Assembly (NCBI RefSeq): GCF_026642255.1
Contig: NZ_CP113264.1
Span: 5,456,001-5,520,000, forward strand
Source: Streptomonospora nanhaiensis
Lineage (GTDB): Bacteria > Actinomycetota > Actinomycetes > Streptosporangiales > Streptosporangiaceae
Direction of reading: 5' to 3'
DNA length: 64,000 nt
Below are positions 9,068-17,615 of the stretch, piece by piece. Position 1 is the first letter of the stretch. Each line of letters opens with the position of its first letter. The notes under the pieces were generated by a model, which searched no databases, was not told the DNA's origin, and saw only the letters and a list, made by a program, of their open reading frames with translations. Position numbers and translations under genes: made by a program.

Positions 9068-9805
9068 CTACCAGCGCCCGGTGCGCGCCTGGAGCACCGC
9101 CAGGGCGGCGACCCCAGCGGTGGAGGTGCGCAGCACGCTCGGTCCCAGCAGGGCCCGCACGGCGCCCGCCGCGGTGAACGCGTCGAGCTCGGCGTCGGAG
9201 AACCCGCCCTCGGGGCCGACCACCACGACGATCCCCGGACCGTCGCCCGAGGGCAGGTCCAGTTCGGCCAGGCGTCCGGCCCCCTCCTCGTGCAGGACCA
9301 CGCCCAGGTCGGCTCCGGCCAGCAGCCCGGCCACGGCGGACCGGTCCGCGAGGTCCTCGACCAGGGGCAGCCGCCCCCGCCGCGCCTGCTTGGCCGACTC
9401 CCTCGCGGTGGCGCGCCACTTGGCCAGCGCCTTGGCCGCCCGGTCGCCCTTCCAGCGGGTGACGGAGCGCTCGGCGGCCCAGGGCACGATCGTGTCCACC
9501 CCGGCCTCGGTCATCATCTCCACGGCCAGTTCGCCGCGGTCGCCCTTGGGCAGCGCCTGGACCACGGTCAGGCGGGGACGCGGCGCGGGTTCCTCCCGGC
9601 GCTCCACCACCGTGCAGACGACGTGGTCCCTGCCCACGGCGGACACCGTGCACCGGGCACGCAGGCCGAGACCGTCGGACAGGTCGACGGTCTCGCCCTC
9701 CCTGATGCGCCGCACGACCGCGGCGTGGTGCCCCTCGGGGCCGTCCACCGTCACCCGGTCGGCCGCCAGTGCGGCGGTCCCGACCAGGAAGACGGGGGGT
9801 GTCAC
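9068..9805 (-). CDS. rsmE: 16S rRNA (uracil1498-N3)-methyltransferase RsmE
   Basis: 245 residues. The N-terminal PUA-like part (GHHAAVVRRIREGE) is followed by the SPOUT methyltransferase domain with the SAM-binding knot: VVVGPEGGFSDAELDAF and LGPSVLRTSTAGVAAL. It methylates U1498 of 16S rRNA in the 30S subunit. The ATG overlaps the dnaJ stop (ATGA), so it is the third gene of an hrcA-dnaJ-rsmE operon and is expected to rise with heat shock. Confidence 0.96.
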   Translation of the reverse strand: MTPPVFLVGTAALAADRVTVDGPEGHHAAVVRRIREGETVDLSDGLGLRARCTVSAVGRDHVVCTVVERREEPAPRPRLTVVQALPKGDRGELAVEMMTEAGVDTIVPWAAERSVTRWKGDRAAKALAKWRATARESAKQARRGRLPLVEDLADRSAVAGLLAGADLGVVLHEEGAGRLAELDLPSGDGPGIVVVVGPEGGFSDAELDAFTAAGAVRALLGPSVLRTSTAGVAALAVLQARTGRW

Positions 9806-10941
9806 TTCGCGCCGAAGGCGTCGCGGAGCTTGGCGAAGAGGCCGCCGTGCCCGGGGCTGAACCGCCCCGGGGACTGGTCCTCGCCGCGCAGCTCGGCGAA
9901 CTTGCGGAGGAGGTTCTCCTGCTCCTCGTCGAGCTTGCCCGGGGTCTCCACGTCGACGCGGATGCGCAGGTCGCCCCGACCTCCCCCGTCCAGGTGCGTG
10001 ACGCCCTTGTTGGACAGGGTGATGACGTGGCCGGAGTTGGTGCCCGGCCGCAGATCGATGTTCTCGGTCCCGTCCAGGGTGTCGAAGGCGAAGGACGCGC
10101 CCAGCGCGGCGGCCGTCATGGGGACCGTCACCGTGCAGTGCAGGTCGTCGCCGCGCCGCTCGAAGGTCGGGTGGGGACGCTGGATGATCTCCAGGATGAT
10201 GTCGCCGCGCGGGCCGCCGTTGGGGCCGACCTCACCCTCTCCGGCGAGCTGGATCCGGGTGCCGTCGTCGACGCCGGCCGGGATCTTGACGGTACGGGTG
10301 ACCTTTTCGCGCACCCGGCCCTCCCCCGCGCAGTCGCCGCAGGGGTTGGTGATGACCGAGCCCTGGCCCGAGCACTGCGGGCAGGGGCGGGAGGTCATGA
10401 CCTGGCCCAGGAAGGACCTCGTCACCTGGGAGACCTCGCCCTGGCCGTGGCACATCTCGCACGTGGTGCGGTGCGAACCGGCCGCGGTCCCCTCACCCTG
10501 GCACGTCTCGCACAGGATCGCGGTGGGGAAGGTGATCTCCTTGCTGACCCCGAACGCGGTCTCCACCAGGTCCAGTTCGACCCGGATCTTGATGCTGCGC
10601 CCGCGCCGGACCCGTTCCCGGGGGCCGCGCCCGCCGGGCTGGCCGCCGCCGAAGAAGGCGTTCATGATGTCGTCGAAGGCGAACCCGCCCCCGCCGCCGA
10701 AGCCTCCCGCGCCGCCACCGCCGGGAGCGTAGGGATCCTGGCCCATGTCGAACATCCGGCGCTTGTTCTCGTCGGAGAGGACCTCGTAGGCCTGGGTCAC
10801 CTCCTTGAAGCGCTCCTGGGTCGCGGGGTCGGGGTTGATGTCCGGATGGAGCTCGCGCGCGAGCCTCCGGTACGCCTTCTTGATCTCGTCCTTGGACGCG
10901 TCGCGACGCACCCCGAGAACCTGGTAATAGTCTCTGGCCAC
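9802..10941 (-). CDS. dnaJ: Chaperone DnaJ (HrcA-linked copy)
   Basis: 379 residues from GTG 10941, four nt after the hrcA stop; the AGGA site lies inside the hrcA end. The J domain with HPD at 32-34 is followed by a Gly/Phe-rich linker and four CxxCxGxG zinc motifs (CETCQGEG, CEMCHGQG, CPQCSGQG, CGDCAGEG). A C-terminal substrate-binding domain completes the type I DnaJ. It stimulates DnaK ATPase. In actinobacteria this copy usually coexists with a dnaK-linked DnaJ, which is not in this window. Confidence 0.97.
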   Translation of the reverse strand: MARDYYQVLGVRRDASKDEIKKAYRRLARELHPDINPDPATQERFKEVTQAYEVLSDENKRRMFDMGQDPYAPGGGGAGGFGGGGGFAFDDIMNAFFGGGQPGGRGPRERVRRGRSIKIRVELDLVETAFGVSKEITFPTAILCETCQGEGTAAGSHRTTCEMCHGQGEVSQVTRSFLGQVMTSRPCPQCSGQGSVITNPCGDCAGEGRVREKVTRTVKIPAGVDDGTRIQLAGEGEVGPNGGPRGDIILEIIQRPHPTFERRGDDLHCTVTVPMTAAALGASFAFDTLDGTENIDLRPGTNSGHVITLSNKGVTHLDGGGRGDLRIRVDVETPGKLDEEQENLLRKFAELRGEDQSPGRFSPGHGGLFAKLRDAFGAK

Positions 10942-10945
10942 TGAG

Positions 10946-11959
10946 TTACTGTCCTGCCAAAATCTGTCCGACATACCGAGCCACGGCGCGTACCGCTCCC
11001 ATTGTTCCCGGATAGTCCATCCGGGTGGGCCCCACGACACCGATCTTGGCGAGCGACTGGTTTCCCACACCGTAGTCGGCCGAGACGATGGAGGTGGACC
11101 GGAGACCCTCGTGGAAGTTCTCCGCGCCGATGCGCACCGTGAGCATTGACGGGTCCTTCGCCTCACCCAGCAAACGGATGAGGACCATGTTCTCTTCCAG
11201 CGCCTCCAGGACGTCCCGCAGGCTGGCGGCGAAGTCCACGGCGGCGAGGTTGGCCGTCCCCGCGAGGACGATCTTCTCCTCGTGCCGTTCGACGAGGCTC
11301 TCCAGCAGGACGGAGAGGACGGCCACCGCCATCTGGCGGTGTTCGGGCGGGACCTGCGCGGGCAGGTCCTCAACCGCGTCGGGCACCTCTCCGAGGTGGA
11401 GACCGGAGATGGCGCGGTTGAGCATGGAGCGCAGGTCGTTGACCGCGGTTCCGTTGACCTCGCCGAGGCCGTCGATGACGCGCTGCTCGACCCTGCCCGT
11501 GTCGGTGATCACGACCATCATGACCCGCTGGCCCCCCAGGGGGACCAGCTCGACGTGCTGGACCGAGGAACGGGTCAGCGACGGGTACTGCACGATCGCG
11601 ACCTGGCGGGTGAGCTGCGCGAGGAGCCGCACGGTCCGCGCGACGATCTCGTCCAGGTCCACCGCTCCGGCGAGGAAGGACTCGATGGCGCGGCGCTCCG
11701 GCGCCGACAGGGGCTTGACGGAGGAGAGCCGGTCGACGAAGAGCCGGTACCCCTTGTCCGTGGGCACGCGTCCCGCGCTGGTGTGGGGCTGGGCGATGTA
11801 CCCGTCCTCCTCCAGCGCGACCATGTCGTTGCGGATGGTCGCGGGAGAGACCCCGAGCCTGTGCCGGTCGGCCAGCGCCCTGGAGCCGACGGGCTCGTTC
11901 GTGTTGACGAAGTCCTCCACGACCGCTCGCAGGACAGCGAGCTTGCGCTCGTCCAGCAA
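10946..11959 (-). CDS. hrcA: Heat-inducible transcription repressor HrcA
   Basis: 337 residues from TTG 11959, which has GGAGG upstream at normal spacing and gives the family-typical start LLDERKLAVLRAVVEDFV. An in-frame GTG six codons upstream lies inside the CIRCE palindrome and is less likely. The N-terminal winged helix (VSPATIRNDMVALEEDGYI) binds CIRCE; the remainder is the HrcA dimerisation/inserted domain. It represses its own operon until heat or GroE depletion. It is the first gene of hrcA-dnaJ-rsmE. Confidence 0.95.
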   Translation of the reverse strand: MLDERKLAVLRAVVEDFVNTNEPVGSRALADRHRLGVSPATIRNDMVALEEDGYIAQPHTSAGRVPTDKGYRLFVDRLSSVKPLSAPERRAIESFLAGAVDLDEIVARTVRLLAQLTRQVAIVQYPSLTRSSVQHVELVPLGGQRVMMVVITDTGRVEQRVIDGLGEVNGTAVNDLRSMLNRAISGLHLGEVPDAVEDLPAQVPPEHRQMAVAVLSVLLESLVERHEEKIVLAGTANLAAVDFAASLRDVLEALEENMVLIRLLGEAKDPSMLTVRIGAENFHEGLRSTSIVSADYGVGNQSLAKIGVVGPTRMDYPGTMGAVRAVARYVGQILAGQ

Positions 11960-11970
11960 CTCGCCACCTC

Positions 11971-11997
11971 CTGGCACTCCGGGGTCCTCAGTGCTAA
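11971..11997. promoter_or_regulatory. CIRCE operator (HrcA-binding)
   Basis: On the minus strand TTAGCACTG, nine bases, then GAGTGCCAG: 15 of 18 arm positions match the CIRCE consensus TTAGCACTC-N9-GAGTGCTAA. A TAGAAT -10-like element directly abuts its left arm, so HrcA would block the promoter. Confidence 0.9.
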
Positions 11998-12134
11998 TTC
12001 TATGCCCGGCCGCAAACCCGGACGGCTACCCCTCGGCGGTAACACCGGAGGAGGCGCCGGATCTTCCCTCCGGAGCGGCGACGTGCGCCACGGCGCGGAT
12101 GAACCGACACCCTCCCCCAGTAGACTGCACGACC

Positions 12135-13007
12135 GTGGCTACCAAGGGAACCGGCCGCTACGGCCGCGACGTGCTCGCAGGCGACTGGCGGCTGCCCCGC
12201 AAGGGGGCCGTGCGCGAGGTCGCCCTGAGTCGGGACCTGGTCGTGGAGGACGCCGACGAGGCCTTCTGCGGAGCGGTCGTGACGTGGGACAGGTCCAGCG
12301 TGACCCTGGAGGACCGCGCGGGGCGCCGCAGGGTGTTCGACCTCGGCCCGGCCGCCTTCCTGCTCGACGGGAGACCCGTGACCCTGGTGCGCCCCGCGCC
12401 CGCGCCGCGGGGACCCCTGCGGAGCGCGTCCGGCTCGGTGGCGGTGCCCGGGGCCGCCGCGCGCACGGCGCGTGAGAGCAGGATCTACGTGGAGGGCGCG
12501 CACGACGCCGAGCTCGTGGAGAAGGTCTGGGGCCACGACCTCCGCGTCGAGGGGATCGCCGTCGAGTTCCTGGAGGGCGTCGACGACCTGCCCTCGATCG
12601 TGGCGGACTTCTCCCCCGGCCCGGGCCGCCGCCTGGGGGTCCTCGTCGACCACCTGGTCCCCGGGTCCAAGGAGAGCCGGATCGCCGAGCGGGTGCGCGG
12701 GGAGCACGTGCTGGTCGCCGGCCACCCCTACGTCGACGTCTGGCAGGCGGTGCGGCCGGGCGCCGTGGGGATCGGGGCCTGGCCGGAGGTTCCGCGCGGG
12801 CGCCCCTGGAAGGAGGGCGTCGTCGAGGCCCTCGGGTGGCGGCTGGAGACCGGTGAGGCGTGGCGCAGGATCCTCGGATCGGTCCGTACCTATGCTGATC
12901 TGGAGCCCTCGCTGCTCGGACGCGTGGAGGAGCTCATCGACTTCGTCACGGGGCCCCATCCGGACGAGCTCCGGGACCCGTCGTCGGGCCGGGGCGCCCA
13001 CCCGTGA
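12135..13007 (+). CDS. DUF3097 family protein
   Basis: 290 residues from GTG 12135. The N-terminal ~90 residues form a small beta-rich part. The second half, beginning RESRIYVEGAHDAELVEKVWG, has a Toprim-like pattern: an acidic E-G-x-x-D opening and later VLVDHLVPGSKE. No biochemical function is known to me for DUF3097, which is common in actinobacteria near hrcA/hemW. There is no clear ribosome-binding site, so it may be leaderless. It is divergent from hrcA across a short region. Confidence 0.85.
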   Translation: MATKGTGRYGRDVLAGDWRLPRKGAVREVALSRDLVVEDADEAFCGAVVTWDRSSVTLEDRAGRRRVFDLGPAAFLLDGRPVTLVRPAPAPRGPLRSASGSVAVPGAAARTARESRIYVEGAHDAELVEKVWGHDLRVEGIAVEFLEGVDDLPSIVADFSPGPGRRLGVLVDHLVPGSKESRIAERVRGEHVLVAGHPYVDVWQAVRPGAVGIGAWPEVPRGRPWKEGVVEALGWRLETGEAWRRILGSVRTYADLEPSLLGRVEELIDFVTGPHPDELRDPSSGRGAHP

Positions 13008-13174
13008 CCGGGCCGTTTTCGCGCCGGTACGGCCCCAGGACCTAGGATTCTGCCCAGGGCGCGGTCCGGACACCCGGTGTCCGGCGCCGCGGTCGCCCGC
13101 CTCCGGCCCCGCGCGGTCGTCGGTACGAGCGAAAGTACAAGAACCGCCACTCATGAGCGGAGCCAAGGAAGAGC

Positions 13175-14260
13175 ATGAGCGAGACCCCGACGAACCCCCC
13201 GTCCCCGGAGGACCCCGACCAGGACCGGCAGCCCGGGCAGCCGGACGGCGGGCAGCAGGAGTACGGCCCCCGGGGTGAGGGCCGACCGCAGCAGCCCGGG
13301 TACGGGCAGCCGTCGGGCGGCCTGTCCCCGTACGCCCCGCAGCCCGACCAGGCACAGCCCCCTTACGGACAGCCCTCGGGGGCCCAGCCCGCGTACGGAC
13401 AGCAGCCCCACCCCGGCCACGGACAGCCCTCCGGCGACCAGCCCCCCTACGCCCCCCGGCCCGACCAGGCACAGCCCCCGTACGGACAGCCCGGCTACGG
13501 ACAACCGCCCCAGCAGCCCTACGGCGAGCCCCAGGCACAGCCCGGTTTCGCCCCTCCCGGCGGAGAGCAGCAGGCCCACGGGCACCAGCCCCCGCAGCCC
13601 TACGGCGGGCCCGCGTACGGACAGCAGCCCCACCCCGGCCACGGACAGCCCTCCGGCGGCCAGTCCCCCTACGCCCCGCAGCCCGACCAGGGCCACCAGG
13701 ACTACGGTCAGCAGGCACAGCATCCCTACGGGCACCCCCACCAGGCACAGCCCCAGCAGCCCTACGGCCGACCGGCCGGCGGCCCGCAGGGGTACGCCCC
13801 CCAGCCCGACCACGCGCAGCACCCGCAGGCCTACGGACATCCCCAGCAGCCGCAGTACCCCGGGGCGCAGGCAGCCTACGGCCAGCCGCAGCCGCCCGCC
13901 CAGGGGGGTGACAACAGCACGCTGGTGGCCATGCTCGCCCACCTCTCGGGCTTCGTGATCGCCTGCTTCGGCTGGATCCCGCCCCTCGCGGTCTACCTCG
14001 CCAAGCGCAACCAGTCGCCGTTCGTCCGGCACCACGCCTCGGAGGCGGCGAACTTCCAGATCACGCTGCTGATCCCGTACGTCTTCGCCTGGGTCGTCTT
14101 CATCGGTCTGGGTATCTTCTTCCCAGGACTGTCCTGGATCGGATCCCTCCTCATCGCGGTCGTCTGGATCGTGTCGATCGTGTTCGGGGTCATGGGCGCC
14201 AACGGTGCCAACAAGGGGACCTGGTACCGCTACCCGGTCAGCATCCGCCTGCTGAAGTGA
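13175..14260 (+). CDS. DUF4870 membrane protein with long Pro/Gln/Tyr-rich N-terminus
   Basis: 361 residues. The first ~235 are a repetitive, disordered tract of YGQPSG, PYAPQPDQAQPPYGQ and QQPHPGHGQPSG units. The last ~125 form the DUF4870 (Tic20-like) membrane domain with three to four helices: an amphipathic start MLAHLSGFVIACFGWIPPL, the conserved FVRHHASEAANFQ segment, and two further helices. AAGGAAG precedes the ATG. Function is unknown. It is followed 47 bp later by a paralogue, so the two arose by duplication. Confidence 0.85.
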   Translation: MSETPTNPPSPEDPDQDRQPGQPDGGQQEYGPRGEGRPQQPGYGQPSGGLSPYAPQPDQAQPPYGQPSGAQPAYGQQPHPGHGQPSGDQPPYAPRPDQAQPPYGQPGYGQPPQQPYGEPQAQPGFAPPGGEQQAHGHQPPQPYGGPAYGQQPHPGHGQPSGGQSPYAPQPDQGHQDYGQQAQHPYGHPHQAQPQQPYGRPAGGPQGYAPQPDHAQHPQAYGHPQQPQYPGAQAAYGQPQPPAQGGDNSTLVAMLAHLSGFVIACFGWIPPLAVYLAKRNQSPFVRHHASEAANFQITLLIPYVFAWVVFIGLGIFFPGLSWIGSLLIAVVWIVSIVFGVMGANGANKGTWYRYPVSIRLLK

Positions 14261-14307
14261 GGCCGTCCCGAAGCACGGTCCGAGCGAGTCCACCCGAAGG
14301 AACCACC

Positions 14308-14988
14308 ATGTCGTACCCGAACAACCAGCCAGAGGACCCCTACGGCCAGGGGGACCCGACCGGCCGCGACGACGGCTCCGGGGGCCGGTCGGGCGGCTAT
14401 CCGCCCCCCGGCGGTTCCGGCGGATACCCGCCGCCCCCTCAGGACCCCTCGGGGTACCCGGGCGGCGGCCACCCCGGACAGCCCGGCGGATATCCGCCGC
14501 CCGGCTACCCCGGACACCAGGACCCGGGCGGCTACCAGGGTCCGCCCGGCTATCCCGGGCAGCCCGGGTACCAGGAGCAGACCGGCGGCTACCAGCAGGG
14601 CGGCTATCCGCCCCCCGGCTACCCGCCCCACGGGGGCTACGGCCAGTCGTCGGCGACGACCGGCCAGCCCAACTCCGAGGAGCGCACGATGGCGCTCCTG
14701 ACCCACCTCAGCGGGATCGTGCTGGGCTTCCTCGTCCCGCTGATCATGTATTTGGTGAAGAAGGACGAGTCGCCCTTCCTCCGCCACCAGTCGGCGCAGG
14801 CGCTGAACTTCCAGATCCTGCTGACCATCGGCTACGTCATCTCGATCCCGCTGTCGTTCATCCTCATCGGCGGGCTCCTGAGCCTGGTCCTGTGGGTGCT
14901 GGCCGTGGTGTTCGGCATCCTGGCGGGCACCGCGGCCAACCGCGGCGAGTGGTACCGCTACCCGGTCAACGTCGACTGGGTCAAGTAG
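14308..14988 (+). CDS. DUF4870 membrane protein, paralogue of the preceding gene
   Basis: 226 residues from ATG 14308 with GAAGGAAC upstream. A ~115-residue Gly/Pro/Tyr tract of YPPPGYPG-like units precedes the DUF4870 domain (MALLTHLSGIVLGFLVPLIMYLVKK, then FLRHQSAQALNFQ, then two helices). Both paralogues end in nearly the same motif (GEWYRYPVNV versus GTWYRYPVSI). Their N-terminal repeats differ in composition (Gly/Pro here, Gln/Pro there), so the tails have diverged faster than the membrane domain. Confidence 0.85.
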   Translation: MSYPNNQPEDPYGQGDPTGRDDGSGGRSGGYPPPGGSGGYPPPPQDPSGYPGGGHPGQPGGYPPPGYPGHQDPGGYQGPPGYPGQPGYQEQTGGYQQGGYPPPGYPPHGGYGQSSATTGQPNSEERTMALLTHLSGIVLGFLVPLIMYLVKKDESPFLRHQSAQALNFQILLTIGYVISIPLSFILIGGLLSLVLWVLAVVFGILAGTAANRGEWYRYPVNVDWVK

Positions 14989-15016
14989 CGGCGCGGCGCA
15001 CGCCGCGGGAACGCCT

Positions 15017-15047
15017 GAGGGGGCCGGGCAACCTGCCCGGCCCCCTC
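15017..15047. terminator. Bidirectional terminator between DUF4870 gene and hemW
   Basis: A 14-bp perfect stem (GAGGGGGCCGGGCA with its complement) and a 3-nt loop between convergent genes. Confidence 0.75.
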
Positions 15048-15064
15048 GGCGTGCGCCCGGGCCC

Positions 15065-16297
15065 TCAGGTGAGGTCGCGCACCACGGCGTCCGCGAGCAG
15101 GCGTCCACGGCGGGTCAGGACGGCGCGGCCCGCGCCGTGGGCGCCGGCCTCCAGCAGGCCCTCGGCGACGGCGCGCTCGGCCGCGGCGCGCCCGTGCGGC
15201 TCCAGCAGGTCCAGCGGGCACCCCTGCTCCACGCGCAGTTCGAGCAGGATCCGCTCGAAGCGCCGCTCCTCCCGTGTGAGCACCTCGCGGGCCTGGCCCG
15301 GGCTGTCGCCCGAGTTCAGGCGGGCGGCGTAGGCGGCGGGGTGCTTGACGTTCCACCAGCGGGTGCCGCCGACGTGGCTGTGCGCGCCGGGCCCCACGCC
15401 CCACCAGTGACCGCCGGTCCAGTAGAGGAGGTTGTGGGCGCTGCGCCCCTCGGGCGTGCGCGCCCAGTTGGACACCTCGTAGGCCGTGAACCCTGCCCCG
15501 GCGAGGACGTCGTCGGCCATCAGGTAGCGGTCGGCCATCGTGTCGTCGTCGGGCTCGGTGAGCTCGCCCCTGCGCACCCGGGCGGCGAGCCGGGTGCCCT
15601 CCTCGACGATCAGCGAGTAGGCGGAGACGTGGTCGGGGCCGGCGGAGACCGCGGCGTCGAGGGAGGCCCGCCAGTCGTCGTCCGTCTCGCCCGGCGTGCC
15701 GTAGATCAGGTCGAGGTTGACGTGGTCGAACCCGGCCTCGCGGGCCCATCCCACGCACTGCTCGGGGCGTCCGGGGGTGTGGCCGCGCTCCAGGACCTTC
15801 AGCACGTGCGGGCGGGCGCTCTGCATGCCGAAGGAGATCCGGGTGAACCCGGCCTCGCGCAGCCGGACAAGGTACTCGGGCGTGACGGTCTCGGGGTTGG
15901 CCTCGGTGGTGACCTCGGCCCCGGGGGTGAACCCGAACCGGTCGCGGACCGCGGCGACGATCCGGCCCAGGTCCTCGGCGGACAGCAGGGTCGGCGTGCC
16001 GCCGCCGACGAACACGGTGCTGACCGGGGGCCTCGCGCCGGACAGGACCCGGTCGGCCAGCGCGACCTCGGCGACGGCCTGGTCGGCGTACGTGGCGCGC
16101 GAGGTCGTGGCGGTCCCGTCCCGGGAGACGAGCTCCTCTGCGGTGTAGGTGTTGAAGTCGCAGTAGCCGCAGCGTGTGACGCAGAAGGGCACGTGGACGT
16201 AGAACCCGAGCGGCTGCCCGCCGAGTTCGGCGAGGGAGGCTTCGGGCAGTTCCCCGGTACGCGGTACGGGGTCGCCGTCGAGGGCAACGGAAGGCAT
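15065..16297 (-). CDS. hemW: Radical SAM heme chaperone HemW
   Basis: 410 residues from ATG 16297 (GGAGG lies only one base before it, so a nearby upstream GTG is possible). The signature FCVTRCGYCDFNTYT holds the CxxxCxYC cluster motif plus the HemW-type fourth cysteine context (no CPDF). The radical SAM barrel follows (VFVGGGTPTLL, EANPETVTPEYL, FGMQSA, DLIYGTPGET), then the C-terminal HemN domain. HemW binds heme and delivers it to respiratory enzymes. It often sits beside lepA; here the sugar-uptake locus separates the two. Confidence 0.94.
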   Translation of the reverse strand: MPSVALDGDPVPRTGELPEASLAELGGQPLGFYVHVPFCVTRCGYCDFNTYTAEELVSRDGTATTSRATYADQAVAEVALADRVLSGARPPVSTVFVGGGTPTLLSAEDLGRIVAAVRDRFGFTPGAEVTTEANPETVTPEYLVRLREAGFTRISFGMQSARPHVLKVLERGHTPGRPEQCVGWAREAGFDHVNLDLIYGTPGETDDDWRASLDAAVSAGPDHVSAYSLIVEEGTRLAARVRRGELTEPDDDTMADRYLMADDVLAGAGFTAYEVSNWARTPEGRSAHNLLYWTGGHWWGVGPGAHSHVGGTRWWNVKHPAAYAARLNSGDSPGQAREVLTREERRFERILLELRVEQGCPLDLLEPHGRAAAERAVAEGLLEAGAHGAGRAVLTRRGRLLADAVVRDLT

Positions 16298-16427
16298 GCC
16301 TCCAGTGTCACCGACACTGCGGCGTGCCCCGGCCGGACCGTCGCCGGGACGCGCCCCGGCCGGGGTGCGGTGCACGGAGAGATGGGACACAGGGACCGGC
16401 GCCGGGGCCTCCTCCGGCCCGGCCGGG

Positions 16428-17519
16428 TCAGGGGTTGGCGTGGGCGGGGGCCGGGGAGGCGGCCCGCTGCGGGAGGGGGCCGCGGGGAGGGTCCACCCGC
16501 CCGGACGCGCTCCGCCGGTCGGGGGCGATGGCGGTGGAGCCGCGCACGACCAGCTCCGGGTCGAACATGAACTCCGTGTGGGAGACGGGGTGCCCGGCGA
16601 TCTCGTCGCACAGGGCGCGCGCCGCGGCCAGCGCCATCGCGTTGACCGGCTGGCGGACGGTCGTCAGCGGGGGGTCGGTGAAGGCGATGAGCTGGGAGTC
16701 GTCGTACCCGACGACGGAGAAGTCCTGGGGGACGCGCAGGCCCCGCTGGCGGGCGGCCCGGATGGCGCCGAGCGCCATCATGTCGGATCCGCAGACCATG
16801 GCGGTGACGCCGCGCTCGATCAGGCGCACGGCGGCCGCGTGGCCGCCCTCGACGCCGAACAGGGACAGCTCCACGAGGTCGTTCCCGTCGAGGCCGTGCC
16901 TGGCGAGGGCCTGGTGGTAGCCCTCCAGCTTGCGGCGGACCGGGACGTAGCGCTCGGGGCCGCTGGTGAAGCCGATGCGGGTGTGGCCCAGGGCCACGAG
17001 GTGGTCGACCGCGAGCCTTCCGGCCTCCCGGTCGTCCGCGGAGACGAACGCCGAGGGGATGGCCTCGGCGAACCCGTTGACCAGGACGATCGGAAGTCTT
17101 CGTGAGACCAGGGCGTGGTACCGCTCGTGCGGTGCGGTGGTGTCGGCGTGCTTGCCGGAGACGAAGAGGATGCCGGAGACGTTGCGCTCCAGGAGCAGCT
17201 CCACGTACTCGTCCTCGGTTATTCCGCCCGGGGTCTGGGTGCACAGCACCGGCGTGTACCCGCGCTGGGCCAGAGCTCCCTCGGCCGCCTGGGCGAACAT
17301 CGGGAAGACCGGGTTCTCCAGTTCGGGGATGACCATGCCGACCAGCCCGGCCGAGCGCTGCCGCAGCCGGGCGGGACGCTCGTAGCCGAGGACGTCGAGG
17401 GCGGTCAGGACGGCCTTGCGGGTTTCGGTGCCGACCCCCGGCTTGTCATTGAGCACCCGCGAGACGGTGGCCTCGCTGACGCCTGCGTGCCGTGCGATGT
17501 CGGCAAGTCGTGGACCCAT
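16428..17519 (-). CDS. LacI-family regulator (MalR-like)
   Basis: 363 residues from ATG 17519. The N-terminal LacI helix-turn-helix and hinge (LADIARHAGVSEATVSRVLNDKPGV, about residues 5-55) is followed by a periplasmic-binding-protein-like sugar domain (GMVIPELENPVFPMFAQAAEGAL, VSADDREAGRLAVDHLVALGH, TTVRQP). It is divergent from a GH13 glucosidase and upstream of malE/malF/malG-like genes. CTTGCAAG-type palindromes at both promoters match what is known for actinobacterial MalR sites. Repression relieved by a malto-oligosaccharide is inferred. The last ~30 residues are a Pro/Arg/Ala tail. Confidence 0.92.
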   Translation of the reverse strand: MGPRLADIARHAGVSEATVSRVLNDKPGVGTETRKAVLTALDVLGYERPARLRQRSAGLVGMVIPELENPVFPMFAQAAEGALAQRGYTPVLCTQTPGGITEDEYVELLLERNVSGILFVSGKHADTTAPHERYHALVSRRLPIVLVNGFAEAIPSAFVSADDREAGRLAVDHLVALGHTRIGFTSGPERYVPVRRKLEGYHQALARHGLDGNDLVELSLFGVEGGHAAAVRLIERGVTAMVCGSDMMALGAIRAARQRGLRVPQDFSVVGYDDSQLIAFTDPPLTTVRQPVNAMALAAARALCDEIAGHPVSHTEFMFDPELVVRGSTAIAPDRRSASGRVDPPRGPLPQRAASPAPAHANP

Positions 17520-17571
17520 GGGCGTAACTCTAGTCGAGATCGCCGTCACATGGCCGAAAGTTCGGGGTAAT

Positions 17572-17590
17572 CTTGCGCAAGAACTTGCAG
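17572..17590. promoter_or_regulatory. LacI/MalR-type operator before the glucosidase
   Basis: A perfect 10-bp palindrome CTTGCGCAAG is followed two bases later by CTTGCAG, the half-site known from actinobacterial MalR promoters. It lies 26-44 bp before the glucosidase start and about 53 bp from the LacI start, so it could control both. Confidence 0.65.
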
Positions 17591-17615
17591 TCGCCACAGG
17601 GAAGGACCCTCGAAG

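Noticed and set aside
13230..13900. Repetitive DNA in the DUF4870 gene as a possible CRISPR or mobile repeat
   Set aside because: The repeats are imperfect and codon-phased for a Pro/Gln/Tyr protein tract.
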